DNA of 64,000 nucleotides from Halalkalibacter oceani (GTDB lineage: Bacteria; Bacillota; Bacilli; Bacillales; Bacillaceae_D): NCBI RefSeq assembly GCF_040544555.1, contig NZ_JBEPKD010000001.1:186001-250000 (forward strand), read 5' to 3'. Below are positions 8,435-17,886 of this stretch, in pieces; within the stretch, counting starts at the first letter, position 1; each line of letters starts with the position of its first letter. Below the pieces are notes generated by a model. It was not told where the DNA came from. It saw nothing but the letters and a program-made list of their open reading frames with translations, and searched no databases. Position numbers and translations under genes: made by a program.

Positions 8435-8953
8435 TCAGCTAAGCAAAACCTTGCTTAAACCGAGAAGGATAAAAAGCAGGGCCGGGGCAATTGAGACATA
8501 ACGGAGTAGGAAGCGGTTCTTTGTTTCCTGACCGTGAATGACGCCGACAACCATTGAAACGCATAAGAGCAGCCCGGCTAATGGCGCAAAGGATAACGGC
8601 CGTTGTGCCAGGCCGGCTTGAATGCCGTAGCCGATATTATCGATGTTCATAAAGAGGGCGATCATTAAAAAATAAGATCGGCGATACAAGGGAGGGTCCT
8701 GTAAAAAGTGATAAAGACCGGCGCCGATTAACAGCAGCCCGGCAAATACTTGAATGTTCTTTGTCGGGACAAGCTCACCAATGAGATGACCGACCCCCAT
8801 CGAAATAAGGATCACGACAGAGGAAAAGCCGGCAATCATCATCACGATCGACAAGGGAATCCGGATCCTTTTTAACCCGAATGAAAAGCCGATGACATAG
8901 CCGTCAAGACTGACTAACAGCGAAAGTAAAAACGTAACCAGGATGTTCAGCAT
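8435..8953 (-). CDS. YtaF/MntP-like membrane protein
   Basis: 172 residues with about six hydrophobic segments. The two half-repeats of the family carry a conserved acidic residue in each (SLDGYVIGFSFG near the N-terminus and NIDNIGYG in the second half). Related proteins are manganese efflux pumps (MntP) and the sporulation membrane protein YtaF. It is somewhat shorter than YtaF (about 210 residues), mainly in the central loop. The start follows AGAGGTGG. Metal export is plausible; a sporulation role is not supported by anything around it. Confidence 0.7.
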   Translation of the reverse strand: MLNILVTFLLSLLVSLDGYVIGFSFGLKRIRIPLSIVMMIAGFSSVVILISMGVGHLIGELVPTKNIQVFAGLLLIGAGLYHFLQDPPLYRRSYFLMIALFMNIDNIGYGIQAGLAQRPLSFAPLAGLLLCVSMVVGVIHGQETKNRFLLRYVSIAPALLFILLGLSKVLLS

Positions 8954-9009
8954 AGCGCCACCTCTTGCTTTTTAGTCTATGCTCGTCATCCGCTTTGTAG
9001 TCGGTCATG

Positions 9010-9624
9010 CTATTTATATTTTGCTGTTGGGAAGGAAACAAGCTCATAATAATCCAAATAGGATTCATAGTAGCCCATCACTTCCCGGACATAATCGTCG
9101 CTCTGGTTATAAGCAAACAGCGCCTCTTCAATCTCTCCATTAGCCGCCCCGTGGTCAGCGAGGTAGTAGGCCGCCGCATAAGCGGCATCACGCAAGTCAA
9201 ACGGGTCTGCTTTGCCATTTCCACTGCCATCGACTCCGTATCCATTGTGCTCTGTGATTAACTCGAGATCGGTCAAATCGATCTCATCCTCAATCTCACC
9301 TAATTGCCCCCCGGGGTACGACCAGCCGATCCACGTTCTCGGCATGAATTGAAAATGTCCGAGCGCCCCAACCGGACTTATTAACGGGTCCATCGTTGAA
9401 AAAATCGTTTCTACTCTATGTACAGAAGCAAGCAGCTCCCACGGGATGTCATATTGTTCAGCCGCTTCTTTGTAAATCGGCACGTAATCCTTCGGAATGT
9501 GATGTTCAGCGATTAATGTTTTATAGGTGATTTGCCGTACTTGATCATGATCTAAAAATGTATATAAAACAAGGAAAAAGAGTCCTAGTAAAACGAAAAA
9601 AACAATCGTCATAAATTTTTTCAC
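9010..9624 (-). CDS. Membrane-anchored lytic transglycosylase (SLT-like)
   Basis: 204 residues from a GTG start that follows AAAGGATGG; an upstream ATG (9651) lacks a ribosome site. Residues 4-23 are a signal anchor. The lysozyme-like core has a candidate catalytic glutamate, Glu72 in VHRVETIFS, followed by GALGHFQFMP and RTWIGW, and ends with AYNQSDDYVREVMGYY. It would cleave the glycan strands of peptidoglycan outside the membrane. The stretch DGSGNGKADPFDLRDA is typical of MltB/SLT-type proteins. It reads alone, divergent from the monooxygenase gene. Confidence 0.8.
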   Translation of the reverse strand: MKKFMTIVFFVLLGLFFLVLYTFLDHDQVRQITYKTLIAEHHIPKDYVPIYKEAAEQYDIPWELLASVHRVETIFSTMDPLISPVGALGHFQFMPRTWIGWSYPGGQLGEIEDEIDLTDLELITEHNGYGVDGSGNGKADPFDLRDAAYAAAYYLADHGAANGEIEEALFAYNQSDDYVREVMGYYESYLDYYELVSFPTAKYK

Positions 9625-9764
9625 GTGTTTCCATCCTTTAACGGTAAGCATGATCTCATTATAAACCGAAGTGCTTCATAACAAAATAGGTATTTTACCA
9701 TTGTTCGATCTGCTAGTTTCAGAGCGCGACCTTGAGGGAAATGTGGCGATAGGTGGTGAAAAGG

Positions 9765-11069
9765 ATGAAGACAGAGGTGCTGATTATCGGCGGAGGAGTC
9801 GCTGGTTTAAGCCTTGCGCTGACATTGGCGCGGCAAAGAATTCCGGTGGTTGTCGTGGAGCGGGAGGAAGGAGCCGGGCATCTTTATAAAGGTGAATTGC
9901 TTCAGCCAAAAACGCTGCAAATTTTCAAGCGCTTAGGCATGCTGGAGCGGGTGAAGGCAGAGATGTACCCGCTTGAGGCGATCCATACGAGGGAAGTCGG
10001 CCGGGGACGTGAGGAATTGCTTCACGTCTTAATGGATTATTCGGTTCTGCCGGAGCATGCGATGGCGGCGATGATTCCACATGATCGTTTGCGCGAGCTG
10101 TTGTTGAAAGAGGCGCTCACTTACGAAACTGTTCAAATAGTCCGTCCGGCTGTTTTTCTCAACCTGCAGACGAGCTATACAGCACGGATTAAATATCAAA
10201 ATGAGATTCACAGCATAACAGCCAATATGATCGTCGGAGCGGAAGGGCGGGGCTCGAAAATCCGCAAAATAGCCGGACTGACGTTCAAGAGGCAATCGTA
10301 TAATCATGATTTTCTTACCTTTTCCTTCGCCTGTCCGCCGGAGCTGACGGAAGGAGAAATGATTGCCGATGAACAGCGCTTTCTCGGACTGTTTCCCTTA
10401 CCTGATAAGCGCGTACGGAGCGTGCTCCAGATCAGACCCGGAGAATATAAACAGCTGAAGCAGGCTGGCCCCCAGGCGGTCCATGAGCATTATGCCCGGC
10501 TTGAACCGCGGCTTGACGGCTATGTTCAGACGGTGACCGACTGGAAGGAGATACAACTGATGGTTCCTGTCCGGCAGACGGTTTCCCGCTATTTCCGGTC
10601 TAATTTGATTGTGATCGGTGATGCAGCACACAGCGTTCATCCGATGGCCGGAGAAGGGATGAACCTCGCTATTCAGGATGCTGACATTTTAGGTAAACTG
10701 ATCGGCTGGATGTATCAAACGGGTAAATCGACGGACTATTCCCTGTTTCATTGGTTCGAGGATGTCAGAAAGCGGCGGGTGGAGTATGTCTCCTGGCTTA
10801 GCCACTTGTTTGCGAGAATGTACAGCCCAACGGGAAGAGCATGGCAGAGGCTGCGGCTGAGCGCGATCCGCGCCTTAGTACAAAACGAGAGGCTGCATGA
10901 TCAGCAAATGATGAATGTTTCCGGCCTTGGCCTTATTCCCTTCCAGGTGAAAGACGGTTTGCATCTCTTCTTCCGGGGGAAGAGAACGATATTGCAGCAG
11001 CATGTTTTCACAAAGAAGGATGATTATCCTTGGCTAGCAACAGGTGGGGTGAACAACGATGATAACTGA
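9765..11069 (+). CDS. FAD-dependent aromatic-type monooxygenase
   Basis: 434 residues of the PHBH/UbiH-like flavin monooxygenase fold. The N-terminal dinucleotide-binding motif is GGGVAG (residues 9-14) and the second FAD signature is GDAAHSVHPMAGEGMN (from residue 285). Such enzymes hydroxylate aromatic or polyene substrates using NAD(P)H and oxygen. ATG 9765 is preferred to two GTG codons upstream because AGGTGG sits eight bases before it. The 3' end overlaps the methyltransferase gene by 11 bases, so the pair likely acts in one pathway: hydroxylation followed by O- or C-methylation. No polyketide synthase or quinone gene is present to identify the substrate. Confidence 0.85.
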   Translation: MKTEVLIIGGGVAGLSLALTLARQRIPVVVVEREEGAGHLYKGELLQPKTLQIFKRLGMLERVKAEMYPLEAIHTREVGRGREELLHVLMDYSVLPEHAMAAMIPHDRLRELLLKEALTYETVQIVRPAVFLNLQTSYTARIKYQNEIHSITANMIVGAEGRGSKIRKIAGLTFKRQSYNHDFLTFSFACPPELTEGEMIADEQRFLGLFPLPDKRVRSVLQIRPGEYKQLKQAGPQAVHEHYARLEPRLDGYVQTVTDWKEIQLMVPVRQTVSRYFRSNLIVIGDAAHSVHPMAGEGMNLAIQDADILGKLIGWMYQTGKSTDYSLFHWFEDVRKRRVEYVSWLSHLFARMYSPTGRAWQRLRLSAIRALVQNERLHDQQMMNVSGLGLIPFQVKDGLHLFFRGKRTILQQHVFTKKDDYPWLATGGVNNDDN

Positions 11070-12042
11070 ATATTTGCGCTTATGGAACGCGCGAAAATGG
11101 ATGAAGCAAAATGAGCCTTTTTTGCCGACCTGGCATGCTCATCTTGGCTACAGCCTCGATTTGTTCCACCATTTTTCCAAGGGTGCCTCTGTGGAGGAGG
11201 TAGCGGCCCGCAACAATTGGAATCAGGATCTTCTGCAACGCTGGGTGGACGTCGGCATTGTCCTTGGTCATTTGAAGATGAAGCGCAATGGCAAAATCAA
11301 GCCGAAGCGTCAGCTCGTTAAATATGTTTCCAAGGAAAGTCCTAATTCAGTCGGTATTCTTATTAAAGAAATGATGGAGCTTCATATCCCGACGATGCTC
11401 TCCTATCGTGATTTAATTCAGGGGAAAGAGGTTACCTTCTTTGAGGAGAATTATAGCGATACCGTCGCCCGTACGTCAGCTCTGCTGGAGACGATTGCTT
11501 TTCCGAAGGTCGCTTCCTCGGTCAAAAAAGAAAAAGTGACAGCGGTTTTTGATATCGGTACTGGCTATGGCGGTTATTTGCGCCGGCTGAAAGAAACGAA
11601 CCAAGAGCTTGAGCTATGTGGAATCGAAGTGGATGAAACGGTCGCTGCCAAAGCCCGGGAAGAACTGACAGACAGCGGCATTGAGATTATCGCCGGTGAT
11701 ATTGATCAGTATGAGACGGCAAAAACGTTTCAGATGGTGATGATGAACAATCTTTTGTATTATTTTTCACAAGAAGAGCGTCAGAAGCTGTTTATCAAAG
11801 CAAATCGGCTTCTTGAGCCAAAAGGCACCTTGCTGATCATTTCCCCGCTCGTTCATTCAAAGCACGGTCAGGCGTTCGCGTCGGCTTTTAATAGCTTTAT
11901 GTCCGCGCATGAAAAGATGTATCCCGTCCCCTCGGCCCGGGAATTGACCGAATACGGCAGGAAAGCGAAGTTTCGCTTGAAAAAAATGACACCCATTATT
12001 AAGGAAGGCGGCTGGTATTTGCTTGTTTTCAAAAAAAAGTAG
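11059..12042 (+). CDS. SAM-dependent methyltransferase
   Basis: 327 residues. The N-terminal 100 residues are helical (HAHLGYSLDLFHHFSKGAS) like the winged-helix/dimerisation domain of small-molecule O-methyltransferases; the SAM-binding motif is VFDIGTGYGG (about 163-172), followed by CGIEVDE and a C-terminal LEPKGTLLIISPL. It overlaps the monooxygenase gene by 11 bases, implying translational coupling. By analogy with such two-gene cassettes it probably methylates the hydroxyl introduced by its partner. The natural substrate is unknown. Confidence 0.85.
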   Translation: MITEYLRLWNARKWMKQNEPFLPTWHAHLGYSLDLFHHFSKGASVEEVAARNNWNQDLLQRWVDVGIVLGHLKMKRNGKIKPKRQLVKYVSKESPNSVGILIKEMMELHIPTMLSYRDLIQGKEVTFFEENYSDTVARTSALLETIAFPKVASSVKKEKVTAVFDIGTGYGGYLRRLKETNQELELCGIEVDETVAAKAREELTDSGIEIIAGDIDQYETAKTFQMVMMNNLLYYFSQEERQKLFIKANRLLEPKGTLLIISPLVHSKHGQAFASAFNSFMSAHEKMYPVPSARELTEYGRKAKFRLKKMTPIIKEGGWYLLVFKKK

Positions 12043-12180
12043 CTTGGAATCAGCCCGTCTCCATTCGGGCATCCTTTAGTGTAGACAGTCGTGGCGGTTG
12101 CTCCTATTAAGGAAAACAGTTTACAGATGGTGGAATTATCATTTACGATAGAAGGAAAATAGAGACAAAGGAGAGGAATC

Positions 12181-12828
12181 ATGATGCAACGTACTGCCCA
12201 GCAAGGTGAGCTTGGCGTCTTTCAAACGATTGAAGAACGCCATTCTGTCCGAAAATTTGATCCGGAAGCAAGGATTGAACGCGAGGAGCTGGAAGAGCTG
12301 CTCACAATCGCGACAAAGGCCCCGTCTTCATGGAACATTCAGCCTTGGCGCTTTATCGTCGTCGATGATCCAAAAAGAAAAGAAGAGCTGTTGCCGATTG
12401 CCTACAACCAGAAGCAGGTTGTTGAAAGTGCGGCGGTGATTATTTTGCTTGGTGATTTGGAGGCGAATAAAGAGGCGGAGGCAATCTATCAGACTGCGGT
12501 CGATAATGGCTTTATGCCGAAGGAAGTAAAGGAAACTTTAGTCGGCCAAATCAACAAAGCATACGAAGGGAATTCCACTTTCCCACGCGATGAAGCGTTT
12601 TTAAGTACGTCACTTGCTGCGATGCAGCTTATGCTTGCCGCTAAAGCGCGCGGCTATGATACATGTCCAATGGGCGGCTTCAGCCGCGAAGCATTGATCG
12701 AAACATTTGATATCCCTTCACGTTATGCGCCTGTTATGCTGCTGGCGATCGGCAAGGCGGCTCAGCCTGCCCACCGTTCTGCGCGCCGGCCGCTGGAGGA
12801 TGTAATGTCGTATAATTCCCTTACCTAA
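12181..12828 (+). CDS. Nitroreductase family FMN oxidoreductase (MhqN/YodC-like)
   Basis: 215 residues with the nitroreductase signatures: IEERHSVRKFDPEA at the FMN-phosphate site, KAPSSWNIQPWRF, and a C-terminal CPMGGFSREAL with PVMLLAIGKA. It resembles the MhqN/YdfN-type enzymes of Bacillus that are induced by quinones. It would reduce quinone-like or nitro compounds with NAD(P)H. Its nearness to the monooxygenase/methyltransferase pair is suggestive, but it has its own 140-base upstream region and ribosome site (AAAGGAGAGG). A terminator follows. Confidence 0.85.
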   Translation: MMQRTAQQGELGVFQTIEERHSVRKFDPEARIEREELEELLTIATKAPSSWNIQPWRFIVVDDPKRKEELLPIAYNQKQVVESAAVIILLGDLEANKEAEAIYQTAVDNGFMPKEVKETLVGQINKAYEGNSTFPRDEAFLSTSLAAMQLMLAAKARGYDTCPMGGFSREALIETFDIPSRYAPVMLLAIGKAAQPAHRSARRPLEDVMSYNSLT

Positions 12829-12875
12829 GACTTGAGATATTGACGGTGCTGTATCTCCGTTGCCCTTTGCGAAAC

Positions 12876-12912
12876 ACTTGTTCCGAAGAAAAGTTCGGGG
12901 CAAGTTTTTTTA
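12876..12912 (+). terminator. Terminator after the nitroreductase gene
   Basis: Stem ACTTG-tt-CCGAA / TTCGG-gg-CAAGT with an internal mismatch pair, followed by a seven-base T run. Confidence 0.85.
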
Positions 12913-12997
12913 TTTGGCAATTGCCGATTGCAGGGAAAGAGCAGGTTTGCGATAATAAATGACTGGATGAATGACTTTACAGAAAGCAGGCGAAGAA

Positions 12998-13288
12998 ATG
13001 ATTGATTTACAATTTGAACAGTACCGGGAGTGCAAGCTTGACGGATTCAATCTCGTCGACTCCTATCCGGTTCAGCAATGGACTCATTATGTTGCCCGGT
13101 TTTCCGGAGCGGACCTTCCTGAGCAATTGCTGGATCCGGAAGCTTTAATCATCGCGAACGATACTGGAGAAGTTTTACAGATCGTCCTCCGGGAAGAAGG
13201 CTGTGACTCGCCGATGTTCCAATTTACAGAAACGGAAAAAAAGCAAATTACAGCTTGGTTTGACGAGGAGATTTCACGCAAAAAATAA
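12998..13288 (+). CDS. Hypothetical small acidic protein
   Basis: 96 residues when started at ATG 12998, which has AGCAGG seven bases upstream; an ATG at 12971 would add nine residues but has a poorer ribosome site. The protein is soluble, without signal or membrane segment (DLQFEQYRECKLDGFNLVD, then ALIIANDTGEVLQIVLREE and a C-terminal FTETEKKQITAWFDEE). I do not recognise the family. It lies between the nitroreductase terminator and the odhA promoter region, as a single-gene unit. Confidence 0.6.
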   Translation: MIDLQFEQYRECKLDGFNLVDSYPVQQWTHYVARFSGADLPEQLLDPEALIIANDTGEVLQIVLREEGCDSPMFQFTETEKKQITAWFDEEISRKK

Positions 13289-13594
13289 ATTCGTTTTTCA
13301 TGCTTTTATGAAGGAAAAAATCAGGCGAAAAAAAATAAAAAAATCTTTAGAAAAGAACTGGATTTTCTATATGAAAAGTACTACACTTTCTAATTGAAAG
13401 CGAAATTCTTCTGGCGAAGGAAGAGCAGAAAATTCGCTGGTTCCATTCGTTAGAAAATCGATCAAAATAAATCTATGAATGCGCTTGGATTTCCTTTAAT
13501 AAATGTGACAATTATGTTAAAATGACTTGAAAGCGTTGTAATTGTTAACATTCATAGATTTGCCATTGAAGTTAAACTAGGGGGTTTTTATCAA
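13289..13594. promoter_or_regulatory. odhA upstream region with cre-like site
   Basis: AT-rich leader of 306 bases. A likely -10 box TAAAAT sits at 13518-13523 within TATGTTAAAAT; no good -35 is visible 17 bases upstream. TGAAAGCGTTGTAA at 13528-13541 matches the left half of the CcpA catabolite-responsive element and would overlap the transcription start, consistent with the known glucose repression of odhAB in Bacillus. Upstream of that, GCGAAATTCTTCT and AGCAGAAAATTCGC form an imperfect hairpin (about 13397-13437). The site is a prediction only. Confidence 0.4.
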
Positions 13595-16444
13595 ATGTCA
13601 AGCAAGGAGCACAAAGTGGACGAACCATGGCAAGGATTTCATGGTCCCAACCTTGGCGTTGCAATCGAGCTTTACGAAGAGTATTCAAGCAATCCAGAAG
13701 CAGTCGATGAAGACTTACGGGAACTATTTGATGTCTGGGGACCGCCTCCGGCCTCTGTAGATGAGCAGGGGAGTAAGCGAGCGGCTTCGCCGGTTTTTTC
13801 TGCTGCTTCGCCGGATATGATCAGAAAATGTGTTAACGCCGTTAAACTAGCAGATATGATTCGCAGAAAAGGACATCTAGCATCAGATGTAAATCCAATC
13901 ATCAAAGACAGGAAAAACAGCCAGTTGCTTGAGTTGAGTCGCTACGATTTAACGGAAGAGGATTTGAAAGAGGTGCCGGTCGATCTACTCTGCTCTGATG
14001 CTCCTGCGCATGTGAAGGACGGATTGGCCGCAATCCAATATTTGCGCGAAGTTTATACAAAAACGATTGCCTTTGAATTTAACCATGTTCAAGATATGGA
14101 TGAGCGCCAATGGCTCATTAAAATGGTGGAGTCAGGCATGTATTTGCCAAATCTGACAAAACAGCAGCAAGTTAATTTGTTAAAAAGATTAACACAAGTG
14201 GAAGGCTTTGAAAAGTTCATTCACCGCACCTTTGTTGGACAGAAGCGCTTTTCAATTGAAGGACTTGATGTGCTTGTGCCGATGCTTGATGAAGCTGTCA
14301 GAGGAGTCGTCCATGAAGGAACAGAGCATGTTTTGATTGGAATGGCCCACCGCGGACGGTTAAGCGTGCTTACTCATACACTTGGCAAACCATACAAGAA
14401 AGTATTCTCTGAATTTTTACATGCGCCAAATAAAGACCTTGTCCCTTCTGAAGGTTCCACTGGAATTAATGAAGGCTGGACGGGGGATGTGAAATATCAT
14501 CTTGGAGCAGACAGACAGATTCGGGAAGAAAATACCGCTGAAGCGACCGTGACGTTGGCGAACAATCCGAGTCATCTGGAATTTGTCAGTCCAATTGTCG
14601 AAGGATACGCGCGCGCAGCACAGGAAGATCGCACAGCGAAAGGCTTCCCGCAGCAGGATGTGTCGAAGGCTTACTCGATTTTAATTCATGGTGATGCGGC
14701 ATTCCCGGGTCAGGGAGTGGTGACAGAAACGCTTAACCTTAGCCGTTTAAGGGGTTATCAGACTGGCGGGTCTCTTCATATCATCGCAAATAACAATATC
14801 GGTTTCACGACGGAAACGCATGATTCTCGCTCTACTACATATGCGAGTGATCCGGCAAAGGGATTTGAAATTCCGATTCTCCATGTCAACGCTGATGATC
14901 CTGAAGCCTGTATGGCTGCCATTCACTTAGCAATTCAATACCGGAAACGGTTTAAGAAGGATTTCTTAATTGACTTAGTCGGTTATCGCCGCTTTGGTCA
15001 TAACGAAATGGATGAGCCGGCCGTTACGCAGCCTGGTCTTTATGACATCATCCGCAAGCATCCGACCGTGCGCGAAATCTATGCCAAGCAGCTTTCGACC
15101 GGAGGCGTTGTCGAAGAAACGTACGGAGATCAACTCGACCGCGAAACACAGGAATATTTGCAGTCGCAATATGATGAAGTGGCGGCCAACAAATCGAATA
15201 AAGTGCTGGAGCTCGTTCCGCCGGACTTTGTCGTGAACGGTCTGCCAAAGGTCAAGACGAGTGTTCCGCTTGAGACGCTGAAGGAAATCAATCAACAGCT
15301 GTTGGATTGGCCGGAGGATTTCTCAGCGAATGAAAAGCTCGAAAAGATCTTAAAGCGTCGTCTAAGCGCCTTTGAAGAGAACAACAAGGTCGATTGGGGT
15401 CTTGCGGAAACGCTGGCATTTGCGACGATTCTGCATGATGGCACGCCGATCCGTTTAACAGGTCAGGATTCGGAGCGCGGTACGTTTGCTCATCGTCATC
15501 TTGTGCTGCATGACCGGACAAATGACTCGATTTTCACACCGCTGCAAAGCTTTGAAAAAGCCAATGCTTCCTTCGCGGTCCATAACAGTCCGTTATCGGA
15601 GATGGCTGTTGTCGGGTTTGAATATGGCTACAATGTTCAAGCTCCGGAAACATTAGTATTATGGGAAGCGCAGTTCGGGGATTTTGCCAACGGTGCCCAG
15701 GTTATGTTTGACCAGTGGATTTCAGCAGGAAGAGCAAAATGGGGACAAAAGTCAGGCCTTGTCGTTTTGCTGCCGCACGGCTACGAAGGTCAAGGACCGG
15801 AGCATTCCAGCGGCCGGGTTGAGCGTTTCCTTGTGCTCGCTGCCGAGAACAACTGGACAATTGCCAATTGTACGTCAGCGGCTCAATATTTCCATATTTT
15901 ACGCCGCCAAGCGAAGATTTTAGAAAAGGATGCGGTACGTCCGCTCATTATCATGACGCCGAAGAGCTTGCTTCGGAATCAGATGGTTGCATCTACTCAC
16001 GATGCTTTCACCGAGGGAGAATTCCAGCCTGTCCTTGAGCAGGAAGGGTTGGGGCAGGATACAGATAAGGTCGAACGGATCATCCTTTGTAGTGGGAAAG
16101 TCGCGATTGATATTGCCGATAAAATGCAGAAAAGCAAAGATCAGGACTGGAGCTGGCTCCATATCGCCCGCGTCGAGGAGCTTTATCCGTTCCCGAAACG
16201 GCCGATTCGCAGCATCTTTGCCCGCTACAGCAATTTAAAGGAAATTGTCTGGGTTCAGGAAGAACCTAAAAATATGGGTGCGTGGCCGTTTATGGAGTCT
16301 CGTATCCGGGAAATTACACCAGAGGGAGCGACGGTCAGCTACATTGGAAGAACGCACCGTTCGAGTCCGGCTGAAGGTGACCCGACCGCACATAAAAAAG
16401 AACAAGAACGCATTGTGACAGAATCATTGACACGCAAACAATAA
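13595..16444 (+). CDS. odhA: 2-oxoglutarate dehydrogenase E1 component
   Basis: 949 residues, full length for Bacillus OdhA. It is the thiamine-diphosphate-dependent subunit that decarboxylates 2-oxoglutarate and passes the succinyl group to the E2 lipoyl arm in the TCA cycle. Visible signatures are the N-terminal GPNLGVAIELYEEY, GMAHRGRLSVL (about 250-260) and HGDAAFPGQGVV with NNNIGFTT (about 365-400), the ThDP/Mg region, then HGYEGQGPEHSSGRVERF in the transketolase-like C-terminal half. The start follows CTAGGGGG. The E2 gene follows after 16 bases. Likely CcpA-controlled (see upstream site). Confidence 0.97.
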   Translation: MSSKEHKVDEPWQGFHGPNLGVAIELYEEYSSNPEAVDEDLRELFDVWGPPPASVDEQGSKRAASPVFSAASPDMIRKCVNAVKLADMIRRKGHLASDVNPIIKDRKNSQLLELSRYDLTEEDLKEVPVDLLCSDAPAHVKDGLAAIQYLREVYTKTIAFEFNHVQDMDERQWLIKMVESGMYLPNLTKQQQVNLLKRLTQVEGFEKFIHRTFVGQKRFSIEGLDVLVPMLDEAVRGVVHEGTEHVLIGMAHRGRLSVLTHTLGKPYKKVFSEFLHAPNKDLVPSEGSTGINEGWTGDVKYHLGADRQIREENTAEATVTLANNPSHLEFVSPIVEGYARAAQEDRTAKGFPQQDVSKAYSILIHGDAAFPGQGVVTETLNLSRLRGYQTGGSLHIIANNNIGFTTETHDSRSTTYASDPAKGFEIPILHVNADDPEACMAAIHLAIQYRKRFKKDFLIDLVGYRRFGHNEMDEPAVTQPGLYDIIRKHPTVREIYAKQLSTGGVVEETYGDQLDRETQEYLQSQYDEVAANKSNKVLELVPPDFVVNGLPKVKTSVPLETLKEINQQLLDWPEDFSANEKLEKILKRRLSAFEENNKVDWGLAETLAFATILHDGTPIRLTGQDSERGTFAHRHLVLHDRTNDSIFTPLQSFEKANASFAVHNSPLSEMAVVGFEYGYNVQAPETLVLWEAQFGDFANGAQVMFDQWISAGRAKWGQKSGLVVLLPHGYEGQGPEHSSGRVERFLVLAAENNWTIANCTSAAQYFHILRRQAKILEKDAVRPLIIMTPKSLLRNQMVASTHDAFTEGEFQPVLEQEGLGQDTDKVERIILCSGKVAIDIADKMQKSKDQDWSWLHIARVEELYPFPKRPIRSIFARYSNLKEIVWVQEEPKNMGAWPFMESRIREITPEGATVSYIGRTHRSSPAEGDPTAHKKEQERIVTESLTRKQ

Positions 16445-16460
16445 GAGGAGGCCTTTTCCC

Positions 16461-17717
16461 GTGATTGAAATCAAAGTACCAGAACTAGCAGAGTCGATTA
16501 CTGAAGGAACAATTGCCCAATGGCTAAAGCAGGTGGGCGAACAGGTAAACCAGGGGGAATATATCGCTGAACTGGAGACGGATAAAGTAAACGTTGAAAT
16601 TACAGCTGAACATTCCGGCGTGATTACTGAATTCAAAAAGGAACCAGGCGATACGGTTGAGGTTGGCGAAGTGATTGCTGTGATCGATGAAAGCGGAAGT
16701 GCGGCAAGCGCAGCGCCTGCCGCTCCGAAAGAGGAAGCAGCACCAGCGCCGGCAGCAAGCGCAGAAAAAGCAGAACCGGCTAAAGAAGCTGAGCCGGCGC
16801 CGGCAACTGGTCAGGACAGACCGCTCGCTTCACCGGCAGCTAGAAAGCTTGCCCGTGAGCGCGGTATTGATTTAAGCGCCGTAGCAACAGCTGATCCGCT
16901 TGGCCGTGTTCGCAAGCAGGATGTTGAAACGCATCAAACAGCACCAGCTGCACCGCAAAAGCAGCCAGCAGCGCCACAGCAGGCTAAAGCACCGGCAGCC
17001 TCCAGTGATTCTGCTAAGCCGGTAGAACGGATCAAAATGTCCCGTCGTCGTCAAACAATCGCCAAGCGCCTTGTTGAATCCCAGCAAACAGCAGCGATGT
17101 TAACAACGTTCAATGAAGTCGACATGACGGCTGTTATGGATTTGCGCAAGCGTCGTAAAGATGTTTTCCTTGAAAAGAATGGCGTGAAGCTCGGATTTAT
17201 GTCTTTCTTTACAAAAGCCGTTATCGGTGCTTTGAAAGAGTTCCCGTTATTAAATGCGGAAATTCAGGGCGACGAGATTTTAGTTAAGAAGTACTATGAT
17301 ATCGGTGTAGCCGTTTCAACGGATGAAGGGCTTGTTGTTCCAGTTGTCCGTGATGCAGACCGCTTAGGCTTTGCTGGAATCGAGCGTGAAATTGGCGAGC
17401 TTGGGAAAAAAGCACGCGATAATAAGCTGGCAATTTCTGATCTCCAAGGTGGAACGTTTACGATTACGAACGGAGGAGTATTCGGTTCCTTATGGTCTAC
17501 GCCAATTTTAAATGCACCTCAAGTCGGTATTTTAGGGATGCATAAGGTTCAATGGCGGCCAGTGGCAATTGACCAGGAGAACTTTGAAAACCGTCCAATG
17601 ATGTATATTGCATTGTCTTATGATCACCGGATTGTCGATGGGAAAGAAGCCGTTAGCTTCCTTGTAAAAGTAAAGCAGCTTTTAGAGGATCCAGAATCTT
17701 TGTTACTGGAAGGCTAA
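16461..17717 (+). CDS. odhB: Dihydrolipoamide succinyltransferase (E2 of 2-oxoglutarate dehydrogenase)
   Basis: 418 residues starting at a GTG preceded by AGAGGAGG. Order of domains: one lipoyl domain (ELETDKVNVEI, lipoylated Lys42), an Ala/Pro-rich linker (about 75-115), the peripheral subunit-binding domain (SPAARKLARERGIDL, about 119-133; GRVRKQDV), a second flexible linker, and the catalytic CoA-acyltransferase domain ending in SYDHRIVDG with His389 and Asp393. It transfers succinyl from E1 to CoA. It forms a two-gene operon with odhA; E3 is supplied from elsewhere, as usual in Bacillus. A strong terminator follows. Confidence 0.97.
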   Translation: MIEIKVPELAESITEGTIAQWLKQVGEQVNQGEYIAELETDKVNVEITAEHSGVITEFKKEPGDTVEVGEVIAVIDESGSAASAAPAAPKEEAAPAPAASAEKAEPAKEAEPAPATGQDRPLASPAARKLARERGIDLSAVATADPLGRVRKQDVETHQTAPAAPQKQPAAPQQAKAPAASSDSAKPVERIKMSRRRQTIAKRLVESQQTAAMLTTFNEVDMTAVMDLRKRRKDVFLEKNGVKLGFMSFFTKAVIGALKEFPLLNAEIQGDEILVKKYYDIGVAVSTDEGLVVPVVRDADRLGFAGIEREIGELGKKARDNKLAISDLQGGTFTITNGGVFGSLWSTPILNAPQVGILGMHKVQWRPVAIDQENFENRPMMYIALSYDHRIVDGKEAVSFLVKVKQLLEDPESLLLEG

Positions 17718-17743
17718 GTCAATAATGGTTCTATCTCTTTAGC

Positions 17744-17798
17744 GGGATGGCTCACCAGGTCGGACTTTTGATCTAGTGAGCCATCCCCTGTTTTTTTC
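17744..17798 (+). terminator. Terminator of odhAB
   Basis: Perfect 12-bp stem GGGATGGCTCAC / GTGAGCCATCCC (17744-17755 and 17776-17787) with a 20-base loop and a T7 run. Confidence 0.93.
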
Positions 17799-17886
17799 GC
17801 GGCAGCTAAGGAAAGCGAAACAGTTTGCAATTAAGCAAGCGGACCTTATAATAGTAAGATAGAAGGAAAAGGAGTGGGATAGGAAA

